Shown here piece after piece: positions 43,997 to 51,897 of a stretch of DNA of 64,000 nucleotides. Position numbers and translations under genes: made by a program. The notes under the pieces are model-generated. The model worked only from the letters and a program-made list of their open reading frames with translations, did not search any database and had not been told where the DNA came from. Numbering within the stretch: the first letter of the stretch is position 1; each line of letters begins with the position of its first letter. Source of the stretch: an uncultured Allomuricauda sp. (GTDB lineage Bacteria > Bacteroidota > Bacteroidia > Flavobacteriales > Flavobacteriaceae); the NCBI RefSeq assembly GCF_947499695.1, contig NZ_CANMPQ010000004.1, positions 62,001 through 126,000 of the forward strand. The letters run 5' to 3'.

Positions 43997-44773
43997 TTAT
44001 ACTTTTTCAAACAATTTTATTCCCTCTTCTTGATGGTTCTTTTGAATCTCAATGATTTTTTGACGATGTTTAACGACTTCGCCAATTACTATAATGGCCG
44101 GATTGGACAACTGCTGCTCCTTTGCCTTGTTCTCAATGGAAGCAACAGTACCAATCCCAATTTTTTCACTTTCTGTAGTGCCATTTTGGATAATGGCCAC
44201 AGGTAGGTTTGATTTTCCTTCTTTTTTAAAGAGTTCCGTGATCTCCGGTAATTTTGACATACCCATTAGAATTACAACCGTGGCATTCGATTTTGCGGCC
44301 AAAGCTACATCTGAGGAAAGTTTGTGTTCTTTTGTGGTTCCCGTAATCACCCAAAAACTTTCAGAGGCTCCTCTCTTGGTTACCGGTATATTTTGAGCTG
44401 CAGGTACTGCAACAGAAGATGAAATTCCAGGAACAACTTCAACACTCAAACCATGCGACGCGGCGTATTCCATTTCTTCTGCACCTCTTCCAAAAACAAA
44501 AGGATCTCCACCTTTTAATCGCACTACATGCTTGTTACTACTTGCACGTTGCACTATCAACTCATTAATCTGCTCTTGTTGATAGGCATAGCAGCCTTTT
44601 CGCTTGCCTACAAAAATATGTTCTGCGTTTGGGGCATATTCCAATAACTCTGTGTCAACCAAAGCATCATACAATACAACGTCTGCATGCTGCAATGCCT
44701 TGATTCCTTTTAAAGTAATCAAATCCACATCCCCAGGGCCAGCCCCTACAACTGTCAATTTTCCGTTATACAT
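43997..44773 (-). CDS. cobA: Uroporphyrinogen-III C-methyltransferase
   Basis: A 258-residue SAM-dependent methyltransferase that adds two methyl groups to uroporphyrinogen III, giving precorrin-2, the branch point to siroheme and cobalamin. Motifs are VGAGPGDVDLITLKG at the N terminus, VRLKGGDPFVFGRGAEE and VVPGISSSVAVPA. It overlaps the sulfite reductase gene by 8 bp. In this context the product serves siroheme, the cofactor of that enzyme; the ferrochelatase/oxidase steps must be encoded elsewhere. Confidence 0.93.
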   Translation of the reverse strand: MYNGKLTVVGAGPGDVDLITLKGIKALQHADVVLYDALVDTELLEYAPNAEHIFVGKRKGCYAYQQEQINELIVQRASSNKHVVRLKGGDPFVFGRGAEEMEYAASHGLSVEVVPGISSSVAVPAAQNIPVTKRGASESFWVITGTTKEHKLSSDVALAAKSNATVVILMGMSKLPEITELFKKEGKSNLPVAIIQNGTTESEKIGIGTVASIENKAKEQQLSNPAIIVIGEVVKHRQKIIEIQKNHQEEGIKLFEKV

Positions 44774-46856
44774 GTGCCAATTCTAATTTTCTGAAGGATT
44801 CCAATCTGTCTAAAACCAACTTTGCATCATCCAAAAAGGATGTGGCAAATGCTTGGCTGGGTTCATTTTTGTTCAATTGGAGTGCCAAATTTTCGAAGTT
44901 TTCCGCGAAATCAACCTTTCCCGTCTCAACATATAGCCTATCGAAATCCTTGATGATTGCTGAATGGGTATTTACTTTGACCTTTTCAGATGTCAACAGT
45001 GCCTTGGCAGAGTTAACAATAGACTGGTAGGAATAATAGATGCTTGCTGCCCATTTTTCTTCAATCAACGCTTCTTCCGCTTTTTCAATCTTCTCTTGAC
45101 TTTCAAAAAACAAGGTGGCGACCAAATCAACAATGACTCCGGCACACTCTCCTATTCCAATCTCTTTTTTATATTTCTCTTCGGTACCCCAGTCAATAAA
45201 ATCATCTTGCGTAAGGTTTTCGATATCTGAAAGCGGTTTTAGAAACTCATAGAAGTAATGTTCTCCTTTAGCTTCATAATAATGAGCAAAGGAAGCCCCA
45301 TTGCCATTTGCATTAAAATCGTCCAGAATCAATCGGAGGGCTTGGGGGCCTCTCTTACTTGGAATTTTTACCACTTTATCTGCAAACCTGGCTTTACCGT
45401 CTCCAAAGTTTCCACCTCCCAATAGCACCTGAAGTGCTGGAGCAACCAATTTATCCTTGGTTCGTATAGACATTCCTTGGAATCCTATGTTGGCCATATT
45501 ATGTTGGCCACAAGCGTTCATACAACCACTTATTTTGATAACCACATCTGGGTTACTAATGTATTGTGGGTATTCTGCTTTGATTACTCGCTCTAATTCT
45601 TCGGCGATTCCAGTACTACTTGAGATACCTAGATTACAAGTATCCGTACCTGGGCAAGCTGTAATATCCAACGCTTTGTTGTACCCTGCTTCTACAAAAC
45701 CTAATTTCTTCAGTTCTGAATAGAAAAATGGAACCAATTCTTCTTTTACGTAAGGAATAAGAATGTTTTGGCGAAGTGATAAACGGATTTCTCCAGCTGC
45801 ATATTCTTGCACCAACTTGGCCAATTCCCTAGCTTTATCAGTATAAAAATCTCCCAATAGCACCTTGATTCCAATAGCTACGTAGCCTTCTTGTTTTTGA
45901 GGTACTAAATTGGTGGATTTCCATTGTTGGTATTCCTCGTTTTCCTCTATCTGAACTGATGGAACTTCAACATCTGCCACCTCAGGTTTTGGATAATTTT
46001 CAAAATCTATTGGATAGGTCTGAATTGGAATAGCAGTCTGTTCTTCTTCCAATAAAGTTTTAAATCCTTCTAGTCCAATGTCTTTCAACAAGAACTTCAT
46101 ACGGGCCTTGGCGCGACTCCTACGTTCTCCGTACCTATCAAAAACACGGATAACACCTTCCATCAATGGAACAATTTTATCAGTTGGAAGAAAGCTATAG
46201 AGTTCATCTGCATGGCGCGGTTGGGAACCTAATCCACCCGCCAACATTACTTTAAATCCTCTTTGTCCATTCTCAACCTTGGCAATAAAACCTAAATCGT
46301 GCATATAGGAAAGTCCGGTATCTGCATCGCTTGATGAGAAGGAAACCTTGAACTTTCTACCCATTTCTTGTCCTATAGGGTTTCGAAGGAAATATTGAAA
46401 AACGGCATGGGCATATGGAGAAACATCAAAAGGTTCATCAACATCGATTCCAGCTGTTTCACTAGCAGTGACGTTTCGAACGGTATTTCCACAGGCTTCG
46501 CGAAGGGTTACATCATCTCGTTCCAATTCGGACCAAAGTTCTGGTGTACGTTCCAAGGCCACATAATGGATTTGGATATCCTGGCGTGTAGTTATGTGCA
46601 ATCGACCTCTTGAATATTCATCGGAAACATCGCAAATGCGAAGTAATTGATTGGAAGTTACTTTGCCATAAGGTAGTTTGATTCGTACCATTTGAACTCC
46701 CTGTTGACGCTGTCCGTAAACCCCACGTGCTAAGCGCAGACTTCTGAATTTTTCTTCATCCAATTCGCCTCCTTTAAACTGACGAATCTTCTGTTCTAAT
46801 TCAATGATATCTTTTTCAACTACAGGGTTCTCTATTTCCGTTCTAAAGCTTCTCAT
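44766..46856 (-). CDS. Siroheme sulfite reductase with C-terminal HEPN-like domain
   Basis: A 696-residue protein. Residues 1-560 are a ferredoxin-type nitrite/sulfite reductase with two half-repeats and the 4Fe-4S/siroheme ligands C401, C407, C445 and C449 (CPGTDTC and GCMNACGQ). Residues about 575-696 are extra, all-helical and HEPN-like (AASIYYSYQSIVNSAKALL), with no visible RNase motif. In a cysD/cysN/cysH operon it is a sulfite rather than nitrite reductase. The extra domain may be for assembly or regulation; its role is unknown. Confidence 0.88.
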   Translation of the reverse strand: MRSFRTEIENPVVEKDIIELEQKIRQFKGGELDEEKFRSLRLARGVYGQRQQGVQMVRIKLPYGKVTSNQLLRICDVSDEYSRGRLHITTRQDIQIHYVALERTPELWSELERDDVTLREACGNTVRNVTASETAGIDVDEPFDVSPYAHAVFQYFLRNPIGQEMGRKFKVSFSSSDADTGLSYMHDLGFIAKVENGQRGFKVMLAGGLGSQPRHADELYSFLPTDKIVPLMEGVIRVFDRYGERRSRAKARMKFLLKDIGLEGFKTLLEEEQTAIPIQTYPIDFENYPKPEVADVEVPSVQIEENEEYQQWKSTNLVPQKQEGYVAIGIKVLLGDFYTDKARELAKLVQEYAAGEIRLSLRQNILIPYVKEELVPFFYSELKKLGFVEAGYNKALDITACPGTDTCNLGISSSTGIAEELERVIKAEYPQYISNPDVVIKISGCMNACGQHNMANIGFQGMSIRTKDKLVAPALQVLLGGGNFGDGKARFADKVVKIPSKRGPQALRLILDDFNANGNGASFAHYYEAKGEHYFYEFLKPLSDIENLTQDDFIDWGTEEKYKKEIGIGECAGVIVDLVATLFFESQEKIEKAEEALIEEKWAASIYYSYQSIVNSAKALLTSEKVKVNTHSAIIKDFDRLYVETGKVDFAENFENLALQLNKNEPSQAFATSFLDDAKLVLDRLESFRKLELAHV

Positions 46857-46932
46857 TATTCTATTTTTCCTATCTATTTAATAGGTTTTATTTAAAACCA
46901 TGTTATCTATTCACAGCGTTCATTGGTCGCAT

Positions 46933-48180
46933 TTAGTTTATGAAACCAACACCGGCTGTGGTATTTGTTCTACTATCTATGATGATAAAGGAACCGTTTG
47001 TACGATGGTCTTTGAACCGATCGTAAAAGATGGGTTTGTTCAATTTTAACCGCACCTTGGCGAGGTCGTTCATCTGTAAGGAGGTCACATTTTCTTCGAT
47101 ACCAGAATAATCTGGATGGATCTTATGTTCTATGGCATCCACTTTGGCCAATACCTTATTTACTCCATGCTGAATCACATACTTTCCTCCAGTTAAAAGG
47201 TTATCGGAGTCCATCCAAGAAACCGTTGCGGTAAGTTGCTTATCTATCGTAGGCAAATCGCCATCCTTGACCAACATATCTCCCCTACTAACGTTTACCT
47301 CATCCTCCAAAGTAATAGTTACGGAAGATCTTCTTGGAGCAGTTTGATATTCTTGATCGTAGAAATAGATGTTCTTAATTTTGCTTCGTGTCATGGAAGG
47401 TAGTATAACAACATCGTCACCTACATTCAATTCTCCACCATATACTTTACCAGCAAATCCACGAAAATCATGAAAATCCTCAGTCTTTGGTCGGACCACA
47501 TATTGTACAGGGAACCTCGGAGTTCCTACATTAGATACAGCCGCTAGGTCTAAACTTTCAAGGTGTTCTAATATAGTTTCACCGGTGTACCATGGTGTAT
47601 TTTTGGATTTCTCAACAACATTATCTCCTTTTAATGCACTAACAGGAATAAATGTGATTTTTTGTCCAGCATAATCTCGTTTGCTCATCAATTCCTCGAA
47701 GTCCGCTTTAATTGAATTGTATTTCTCTTCGGAGAAATCTACCAAATCCATTTTATTGACAGCAACGATAACTTCTTTTACACGAAGTAAGTTGTTAATG
47801 AAAAAGTGACGATTTGTTTGTTCTATCACTCCTTTTCTAGCATCAATCAATATGATTGCCGCTTGGGATGTAGAAGCACCGGTCACCATATTTCGGGTAT
47901 ACTCCACATGCCCTGGGGTATCCGCTATAATATAACTTTTGTTAGCTGTAGAAAAGTAAATATGGGCTACATCAATAGTAATCCCCTGCTCTCTTTCTGC
48001 TACCAATCCATCTGTAGCTAATGAGAAATCAAGGTAATCGTACCCTTTTTGCTTACTGGTTTTTTCAATAGCCTCCAATTTATCGTCTGTCAACGATTTT
48101 GTGTCGTACAACAGTCGTCCAATCAAGGTGCTTTTTCCATCATCTACGCTACCTGCGGTAGCAATTTTCAATACTTCCAT
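46933..48180 (-). CDS. cysN: Sulfate adenylyltransferase subunit 1 (GTPase)
   Basis: A 415-residue elongation-factor-like GTPase whose GTP hydrolysis drives APS formation by CysD. Motifs are GSVDDGKST (10-18), DTPGHVEY, NKMDL and ADGLVAEREQGITID. There is no C-terminal APS-kinase (CysC) domain. It starts 6 bp after cysD. No APS kinase gene is visible anywhere in the window. Confidence 0.95.
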   Translation of the reverse strand: MEVLKIATAGSVDDGKSTLIGRLLYDTKSLTDDKLEAIEKTSKQKGYDYLDFSLATDGLVAEREQGITIDVAHIYFSTANKSYIIADTPGHVEYTRNMVTGASTSQAAIILIDARKGVIEQTNRHFFINNLLRVKEVIVAVNKMDLVDFSEEKYNSIKADFEELMSKRDYAGQKITFIPVSALKGDNVVEKSKNTPWYTGETILEHLESLDLAAVSNVGTPRFPVQYVVRPKTEDFHDFRGFAGKVYGGELNVGDDVVILPSMTRSKIKNIYFYDQEYQTAPRRSSVTITLEDEVNVSRGDMLVKDGDLPTIDKQLTATVSWMDSDNLLTGGKYVIQHGVNKVLAKVDAIEHKIHPDYSGIEENVTSLQMNDLAKVRLKLNKPIFYDRFKDHRTNGSFIIIDSRTNTTAGVGFIN

Positions 48181-48186
48181 AATCTC

Positions 48187-49134
48187 TTAAAAATAACCTT
48201 GTTGTTTACGTTTTTCCATTGCCGCTTCGGAACGCTTGTCATCGATTCTAGCTCCACGTTCCGAAATTTTTGATTCCCTGATTTCAGCCACTACTTTTTC
48301 AATAGTATCGGCATACGACGCCACAGCTGCAGTACAGCTCATATCACCTATGGTTCTAAAACGCACCATGCGTTCCTCAACCACCTCATCCTCTGCTCTA
48401 AATACCACATCGTCCTCTGCGGACCATATCAATCCATCTCTTAAAAAGATGTTTCTTTTGTGTGCGAAGTAAATAGGGGGAATCTCAATATTTTCTTTTT
48501 CAATGTAGCTCCAAACATCTAGTTCAGTCCAATTGCTTATCGGGAAAACTCGAACGTTTTGACCCATTTCAATTTCGCCATTCAGCATATCGAACAATTC
48601 AGGACGCTGGTTCTTTTCATCCCACTGTCCAAAATCGTCACGAACAGAAAAAATACGCTCTTTGGCTCTAGCTTTTTCTTCATCTCTTCGTGCCCCACCG
48701 ATACAGGCATCAAATTTGAACTCTTCAATAGCATCCAACAAAGTCGTGGTCTGTAGCATATTTCTACTGGCATACTTTCCGGTTTCCTCAACTACTTTAC
48801 CCTGATCTATGGAATCTTGAACATTTCTCACAATAAGCTCAACACCAAGCTCTTCAACCAATTTATCACGAAACTCAATCGTTTCAGGAAAATTGTGGCC
48901 GGTATCGATATGCATTAATGGAAATGGGATTTTTGCTGGCCAAAATGCTTTTTGCGCCAATCTTACCAGTGTTATTGAATCCTTTCCTCCTGAAAACAGC
49001 AAAACTGGTTTTTCAAATTGGGCGGCAACCTCACGTAGTACATAAATGGCCTCATGCTCTAGTGCATTGGCGTTTGGCCTTTTATCCAAATCCAATAGTT
49101 CTGGTTTTTGTATTTCTTCTAAAATTGTGCTCAA
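48187..49134 (-). CDS. cysD: Sulfate adenylyltransferase subunit 2
   Basis: A 315-residue PP-loop enzyme that makes adenosine-5'-phosphosulfate from sulfate and ATP. The SGGKDSITL loop is near residue 48, with MHIDTGHNFPET and CIGGARRDEEKARAKER downstream, and the C-terminal tail ends RKQQGYF as in the family. The start appears to be TTG: an in-frame stop lies two codons upstream and no ATG is near. It lies between cysH and cysN. Confidence 0.93.
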   Translation of the reverse strand: MSTILEEIQKPELLDLDKRPNANALEHEAIYVLREVAAQFEKPVLLFSGGKDSITLVRLAQKAFWPAKIPFPLMHIDTGHNFPETIEFRDKLVEELGVELIVRNVQDSIDQGKVVEETGKYASRNMLQTTTLLDAIEEFKFDACIGGARRDEEKARAKERIFSVRDDFGQWDEKNQRPELFDMLNGEIEMGQNVRVFPISNWTELDVWSYIEKENIEIPPIYFAHKRNIFLRDGLIWSAEDDVVFRAEDEVVEERMVRFRTIGDMSCTAAVASYADTIEKVVAEIRESKISERGARIDDKRSEAAMEKRKQQGYF

Positions 49135-49182
49135 ATCTTAATTTTTTGTTTGGGTTTCTGTTTCCACAGTAATGATGATATT

Positions 49183-49806
49183 TTATGTATGCAATCCACA
49201 TTCACGGTTTTCCAACACCTTGGTAGGATCAAAATATTTATGTTCGTTGGGTAAATTTCGTTCTCTTAAATAGGCGTCTAATTGTGTGTCGCTCCAGTAA
49301 TAGAACGGGCTGACTTTAAGCACCCCATCCTTGCTCAAGCTCAGCACATCCAGGGAATCTCGGTGCGCCGTTTGGCCCTGCCGCAGATTGGTAAACCATA
49401 CATCTGGTTTGTGTTCCTTCATCGCTCTTCTAAAAGGTTCCAATTTTACTTGCTCTGTAAAAATTGCATGTCTTGGGTCATCTATCTGTGGAATTCCCAT
49501 AACAGAATCTCGATGTGCAGCGGTCTGTTTTGGCACGTACAATTTAATATTCAAACCTAATCGGGATATGAGTTCCTCGGCATGTTTATAGGTATTGGGT
49601 GTATTGTAACCGGTATCGCACCAAACTACTGGAATGCTTTTATCAACATCAGTGACAGCATGAAGTATGGCTACTTCGTATGGACGAAAATTTGTGGTAA
49701 CCACCGGGGTATTTCCATTGGCAATAGCCCATGAAATTATTTCCTGGGGATCAATCCCTTTAAAATGTCGATTTAGTTTTTCTATACTTTCTAGTGTAAA
49801 TGCCAT
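49183..49806 (-). CDS. cysH: Phosphoadenylyl-sulfate reductase
   Basis: A 207-residue PP-loop reductase that releases sulfite from activated sulfate using thioredoxin. It has the C-terminal catalytic Cys (RECGLHT) and VWCDTGYNTPN. It lacks the CC...CxxC set of the 4Fe-4S APS reductases, so by sequence it is of the PAPS-using type. The absence of an APS kinase nearby is therefore notable. It is 12 bp after the DUF2061 gene. Confidence 0.9.
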   Translation of the reverse strand: MAFTLESIEKLNRHFKGIDPQEIISWAIANGNTPVVTTNFRPYEVAILHAVTDVDKSIPVVWCDTGYNTPNTYKHAEELISRLGLNIKLYVPKQTAAHRDSVMGIPQIDDPRHAIFTEQVKLEPFRRAMKEHKPDVWFTNLRQGQTAHRDSLDVLSLSKDGVLKVSPFYYWSDTQLDAYLRERNLPNEHKYFDPTKVLENRECGLHT

Positions 49807-49817
49807 ATCATTCTGAT

Positions 49818-50081
49818 TTATCTACCCCAGCCAATCTTGTTCCAGATTCTCTCATGGAAAAAATAGAGAATCATTTTTGTGATAAAATCCGCCGAAGCAA
49901 TGGAAGCAGCTACGACAACCTCATCCACAAAAAAATACGAAATTATCAAGGTATCCAAAGTACCAACCACCCTCCAGCTAACAGCTTTTGCGATGCTACG
50001 AATTGGTCTTTCCGAATTCTTATCTTCCTTAAAAGATGTCTTCTCTTTTTTAGTATTGAGTATGAGTTGGTCTGCTATCAT
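49818..50081 (-). CDS. DUF2061 membrane protein
   Basis: An 87-residue protein with a short basic N terminus (MIADQLILNTKKEKTSF) and a DUF2061 core: RSIAKAVSWRVVGTLDTLIISYFF, then SADFITKMILYFFHERIW. Two hydrophobic helices suggest a membrane protein. Its function is unknown to me, but DUF2061 genes often sit with sulfate-assimilation genes in Bacteroidota, as here. It is the first gene of the cys operon, preceded by an exact -7 element and two repeated motifs. Confidence 0.82.
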   Translation of the reverse strand: MIADQLILNTKKEKTSFKEDKNSERPIRSIAKAVSWRVVGTLDTLIISYFFVDEVVVAASIASADFITKMILYFFHERIWNKIGWGR

Positions 50082-50084
50082 AAC

Positions 50085-50096
50085 ATTATCCTATCG
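50085..50096. repeat. Repeated motif copy 1 near the cys operon promoter
   Basis: ATTATCCTATCG differs at one base from the sequence at 50165-50176. It lies just upstream of the DUF2061 start, inside the predicted 5' untranslated region. Confidence 0.5.
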
Positions 50097-50111
50097 ATTT
50101 ACTAGGAATTA

Positions 50112-50119
50112 CAAACATA
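50112..50119 (-). promoter_or_regulatory. -7 element of the cys operon
   Basis: TATGTTTG on the minus strand matches TAnnTTTG exactly, 31 bp before the DUF2061 start. The -33 region lacks TTG, which could mean that an activator is needed. Confidence 0.5.
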
Positions 50120-50164
50120 GGTGTTTTATTTTATTGTAATCGTTAAAAGCTGCATAAAATTACT

Positions 50165-50176
50165 ATTACCCTATCG
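50165..50176. repeat. Repeated motif copy 2 near the cys operon promoter
   Basis: ATTACCCTATCG is 11/12 identical to the copy at 50085-50096, in the same orientation and 80 bp away. It lies about 50-60 bp upstream of the -7 element, where an activator could bind. Confidence 0.5.
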
Positions 50177-50255
50177 TTTTTGTAGATTTATATGGATGTT
50201 GCGTTCAATTTTATGGATTTATTGATCCAAAAGAGAAAATACTATTGAATTTTAA

Positions 50256-50666
50256 TCAGGAAATGAGGTCGGCCAAGGTGTTATTGCGGTATACCTCCAA
50301 TGCGCTGTCCCTCACTTGAAGCATCAATTTGTTTACAGAGCATTTGTTTTCGTCAGGACAGTCTGCACACTTCTCGTAGAAGTTAAGGCTTACACAGGGC
50401 ACCATAGCAATTGGGCCTTCTAGCACCCGCATTACAGCAGTCATTAAAATATCTTCCGGTTCTTTGATGAGATAATAGCCGCCACCTTTTCCCTTTTTTG
50501 ATCCTAAAAAACCATTTCGTCTTAAGGTAAGTAGTATGCTTTCCAAAAACTTTTGTGAAATGTTTTCATGCTTCGCTATCTCCGCAATTTGAACGGGCTC
50601 ACGAGTTTCCAGAGAGGCCAGGTAAGTCAATGCTTTTAAACCGTATTTTGTCTTCTTGGAGAGCAT
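50256..50666 (-). CDS. Rrf2-family regulator with four cysteines
   Basis: A 136-residue winged-helix regulator (MLSKKTKYGLKALTYLA, then IAKHENISQKFLESILLTLR). Cysteines 91, 100, 103 and 109 sit in the effector loop (CVSLNFYEKCADCPDENKC). IscR and NsrR have three in this loop and bind an iron-sulfur cluster; four could bind a cluster or zinc. Placed between the two sulfhydrylase/cys blocks and upstream of the cys operon, it is the obvious candidate for its control by sulfur or iron-sulfur status. Confidence 0.87.
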   Translation of the reverse strand: MLSKKTKYGLKALTYLASLETREPVQIAEIAKHENISQKFLESILLTLRRNGFLGSKKGKGGGYYLIKEPEDILMTAVMRVLEGPIAMVPCVSLNFYEKCADCPDENKCSVNKLMLQVRDSALEVYRNNTLADLIS

Positions 50667-50727
50667 CCAACGAAGATAGCGAAAATTAACAATCGACTGT
50701 TCTAATTTGGGTGAAAGTCAAGATTAC

Positions 50728-51897
50728 CTAGCCCAACGCCTGCTCTATGTCGGCGATGATATCTTCTATATGCTCAAGTCCCACAGATATTCGAACTGTT
50801 CCATCCGAAATTCCAACCGACTTTCGTTCTTCCAGAGTTAATTTACTATGTGTAGTTGACGCAGGATGTGTAACAATGCTTCTGGAATCTCCTAAATTGG
50901 CAGAAAGGGATAACATTTTTACCGAATCAAAGAATTTGCGTCCCGCTGCAAGACCTCCTTTTACCTCAAAGGCCACTACACATCCTCCTGCCTTCATCTG
51001 TTTTTTAGCCACCTCATATTTGGGGTGGGATTTCAAAAAAGGATATTTCACCCATTCTATCTTTGGATGGCTTTCTAAAAAAGTAGCCAACTGCAGTGCA
51101 TTTGCACAATGTCGGTCCACCCGAAGTGCCAAGGTTTCAAGACTTTTGGACAAAACCCAAGCATTGAAAGGAGAAAGTGACGGCCCAGTTATTCGAGAAA
51201 AGCGATAGATCTTATCAATAAGATCATCATTTCCGACGGTAATTCCCGCTAAAACACGTCCTTGTCCGTCCATCAATTTAGTGCCTGAATGAATGACCAA
51301 ATGGGCACCAAACTTAATCGGCTGCTGCAAATAGGGAGAAGCAAAGCAGTTATCAATAATAAAAATCAGATTGTGTTTTTTGGCCAAGTTTCCTAGCACT
51401 TCCAAATCCAAAACATCAACTCCGGGATTGGTCGGGGATTCTGCATAAATAATCTTGGTCTTGTCGGTTATTAAACCTTCAACAGCATCCAAGTCATTAA
51501 TATTAAAATAACTGGTACTGATGCCCCATTTTGGGAAAAACTGGGTAAACAATGAATGGGTGGAGCCAAAAATGCTCCTACATGAAACAATATGGTCTCC
51601 ACTTTCCAGCAGTGCTGCGAAAGTACCATAAACCGCAGCCATTCCGGATGCAAAGGCAAAACCACTTTCTGCACCTTCCATTTTACAAACCTTATCAATA
51701 AATTCCGAGGAGTTTGGGTTGGAATAACGGGAATAAATATTCCGGTCTTTTTCCTCAGCAAAAGAGGCGCGCATGTCTTCGGCATCTTCAAAAACAAAGC
51801 TGGAAGTCAAATACATGGGGCTGGAATGCTCCAGGAATTGTGTTCGTTCTATTTGCGTGCGAATCGCCTCTGTTTCAAATTGTTTTTTCTCCCTCAT
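50728..51897 (-). CDS. Trans-sulfuration PLP enzyme (MetZ/MetB-like)
   Basis: A 389-residue Cys/Met-metabolism PLP enzyme. The lysine is in IHSGTKLMDGQGRV, substrate-loop text reads YSRYSNPNS, and the C terminus reads LTLEERKSVGISDGTVRISVGLE. By context it is an O-acetylhomoserine sulfhydrylase or cystathionine gamma-synthase; the sequence looks closer to O-succinylhomoserine-sulfhydrylase (MetZ) types. It overlaps the metX/thrA fusion by 4 bp (ATGA) and so is co-translated with it. The precise reaction is not decidable by eye. Confidence 0.85.
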   Translation of the reverse strand: MREKKQFETEAIRTQIERTQFLEHSSPMYLTSSFVFEDAEDMRASFAEEKDRNIYSRYSNPNSSEFIDKVCKMEGAESGFAFASGMAAVYGTFAALLESGDHIVSCRSIFGSTHSLFTQFFPKWGISTSYFNINDLDAVEGLITDKTKIIYAESPTNPGVDVLDLEVLGNLAKKHNLIFIIDNCFASPYLQQPIKFGAHLVIHSGTKLMDGQGRVLAGITVGNDDLIDKIYRFSRITGPSLSPFNAWVLSKSLETLALRVDRHCANALQLATFLESHPKIEWVKYPFLKSHPKYEVAKKQMKAGGCVVAFEVKGGLAAGRKFFDSVKMLSLSANLGDSRSIVTHPASTTHSKLTLEERKSVGISDGTVRISVGLEHIEDIIADIEQALG

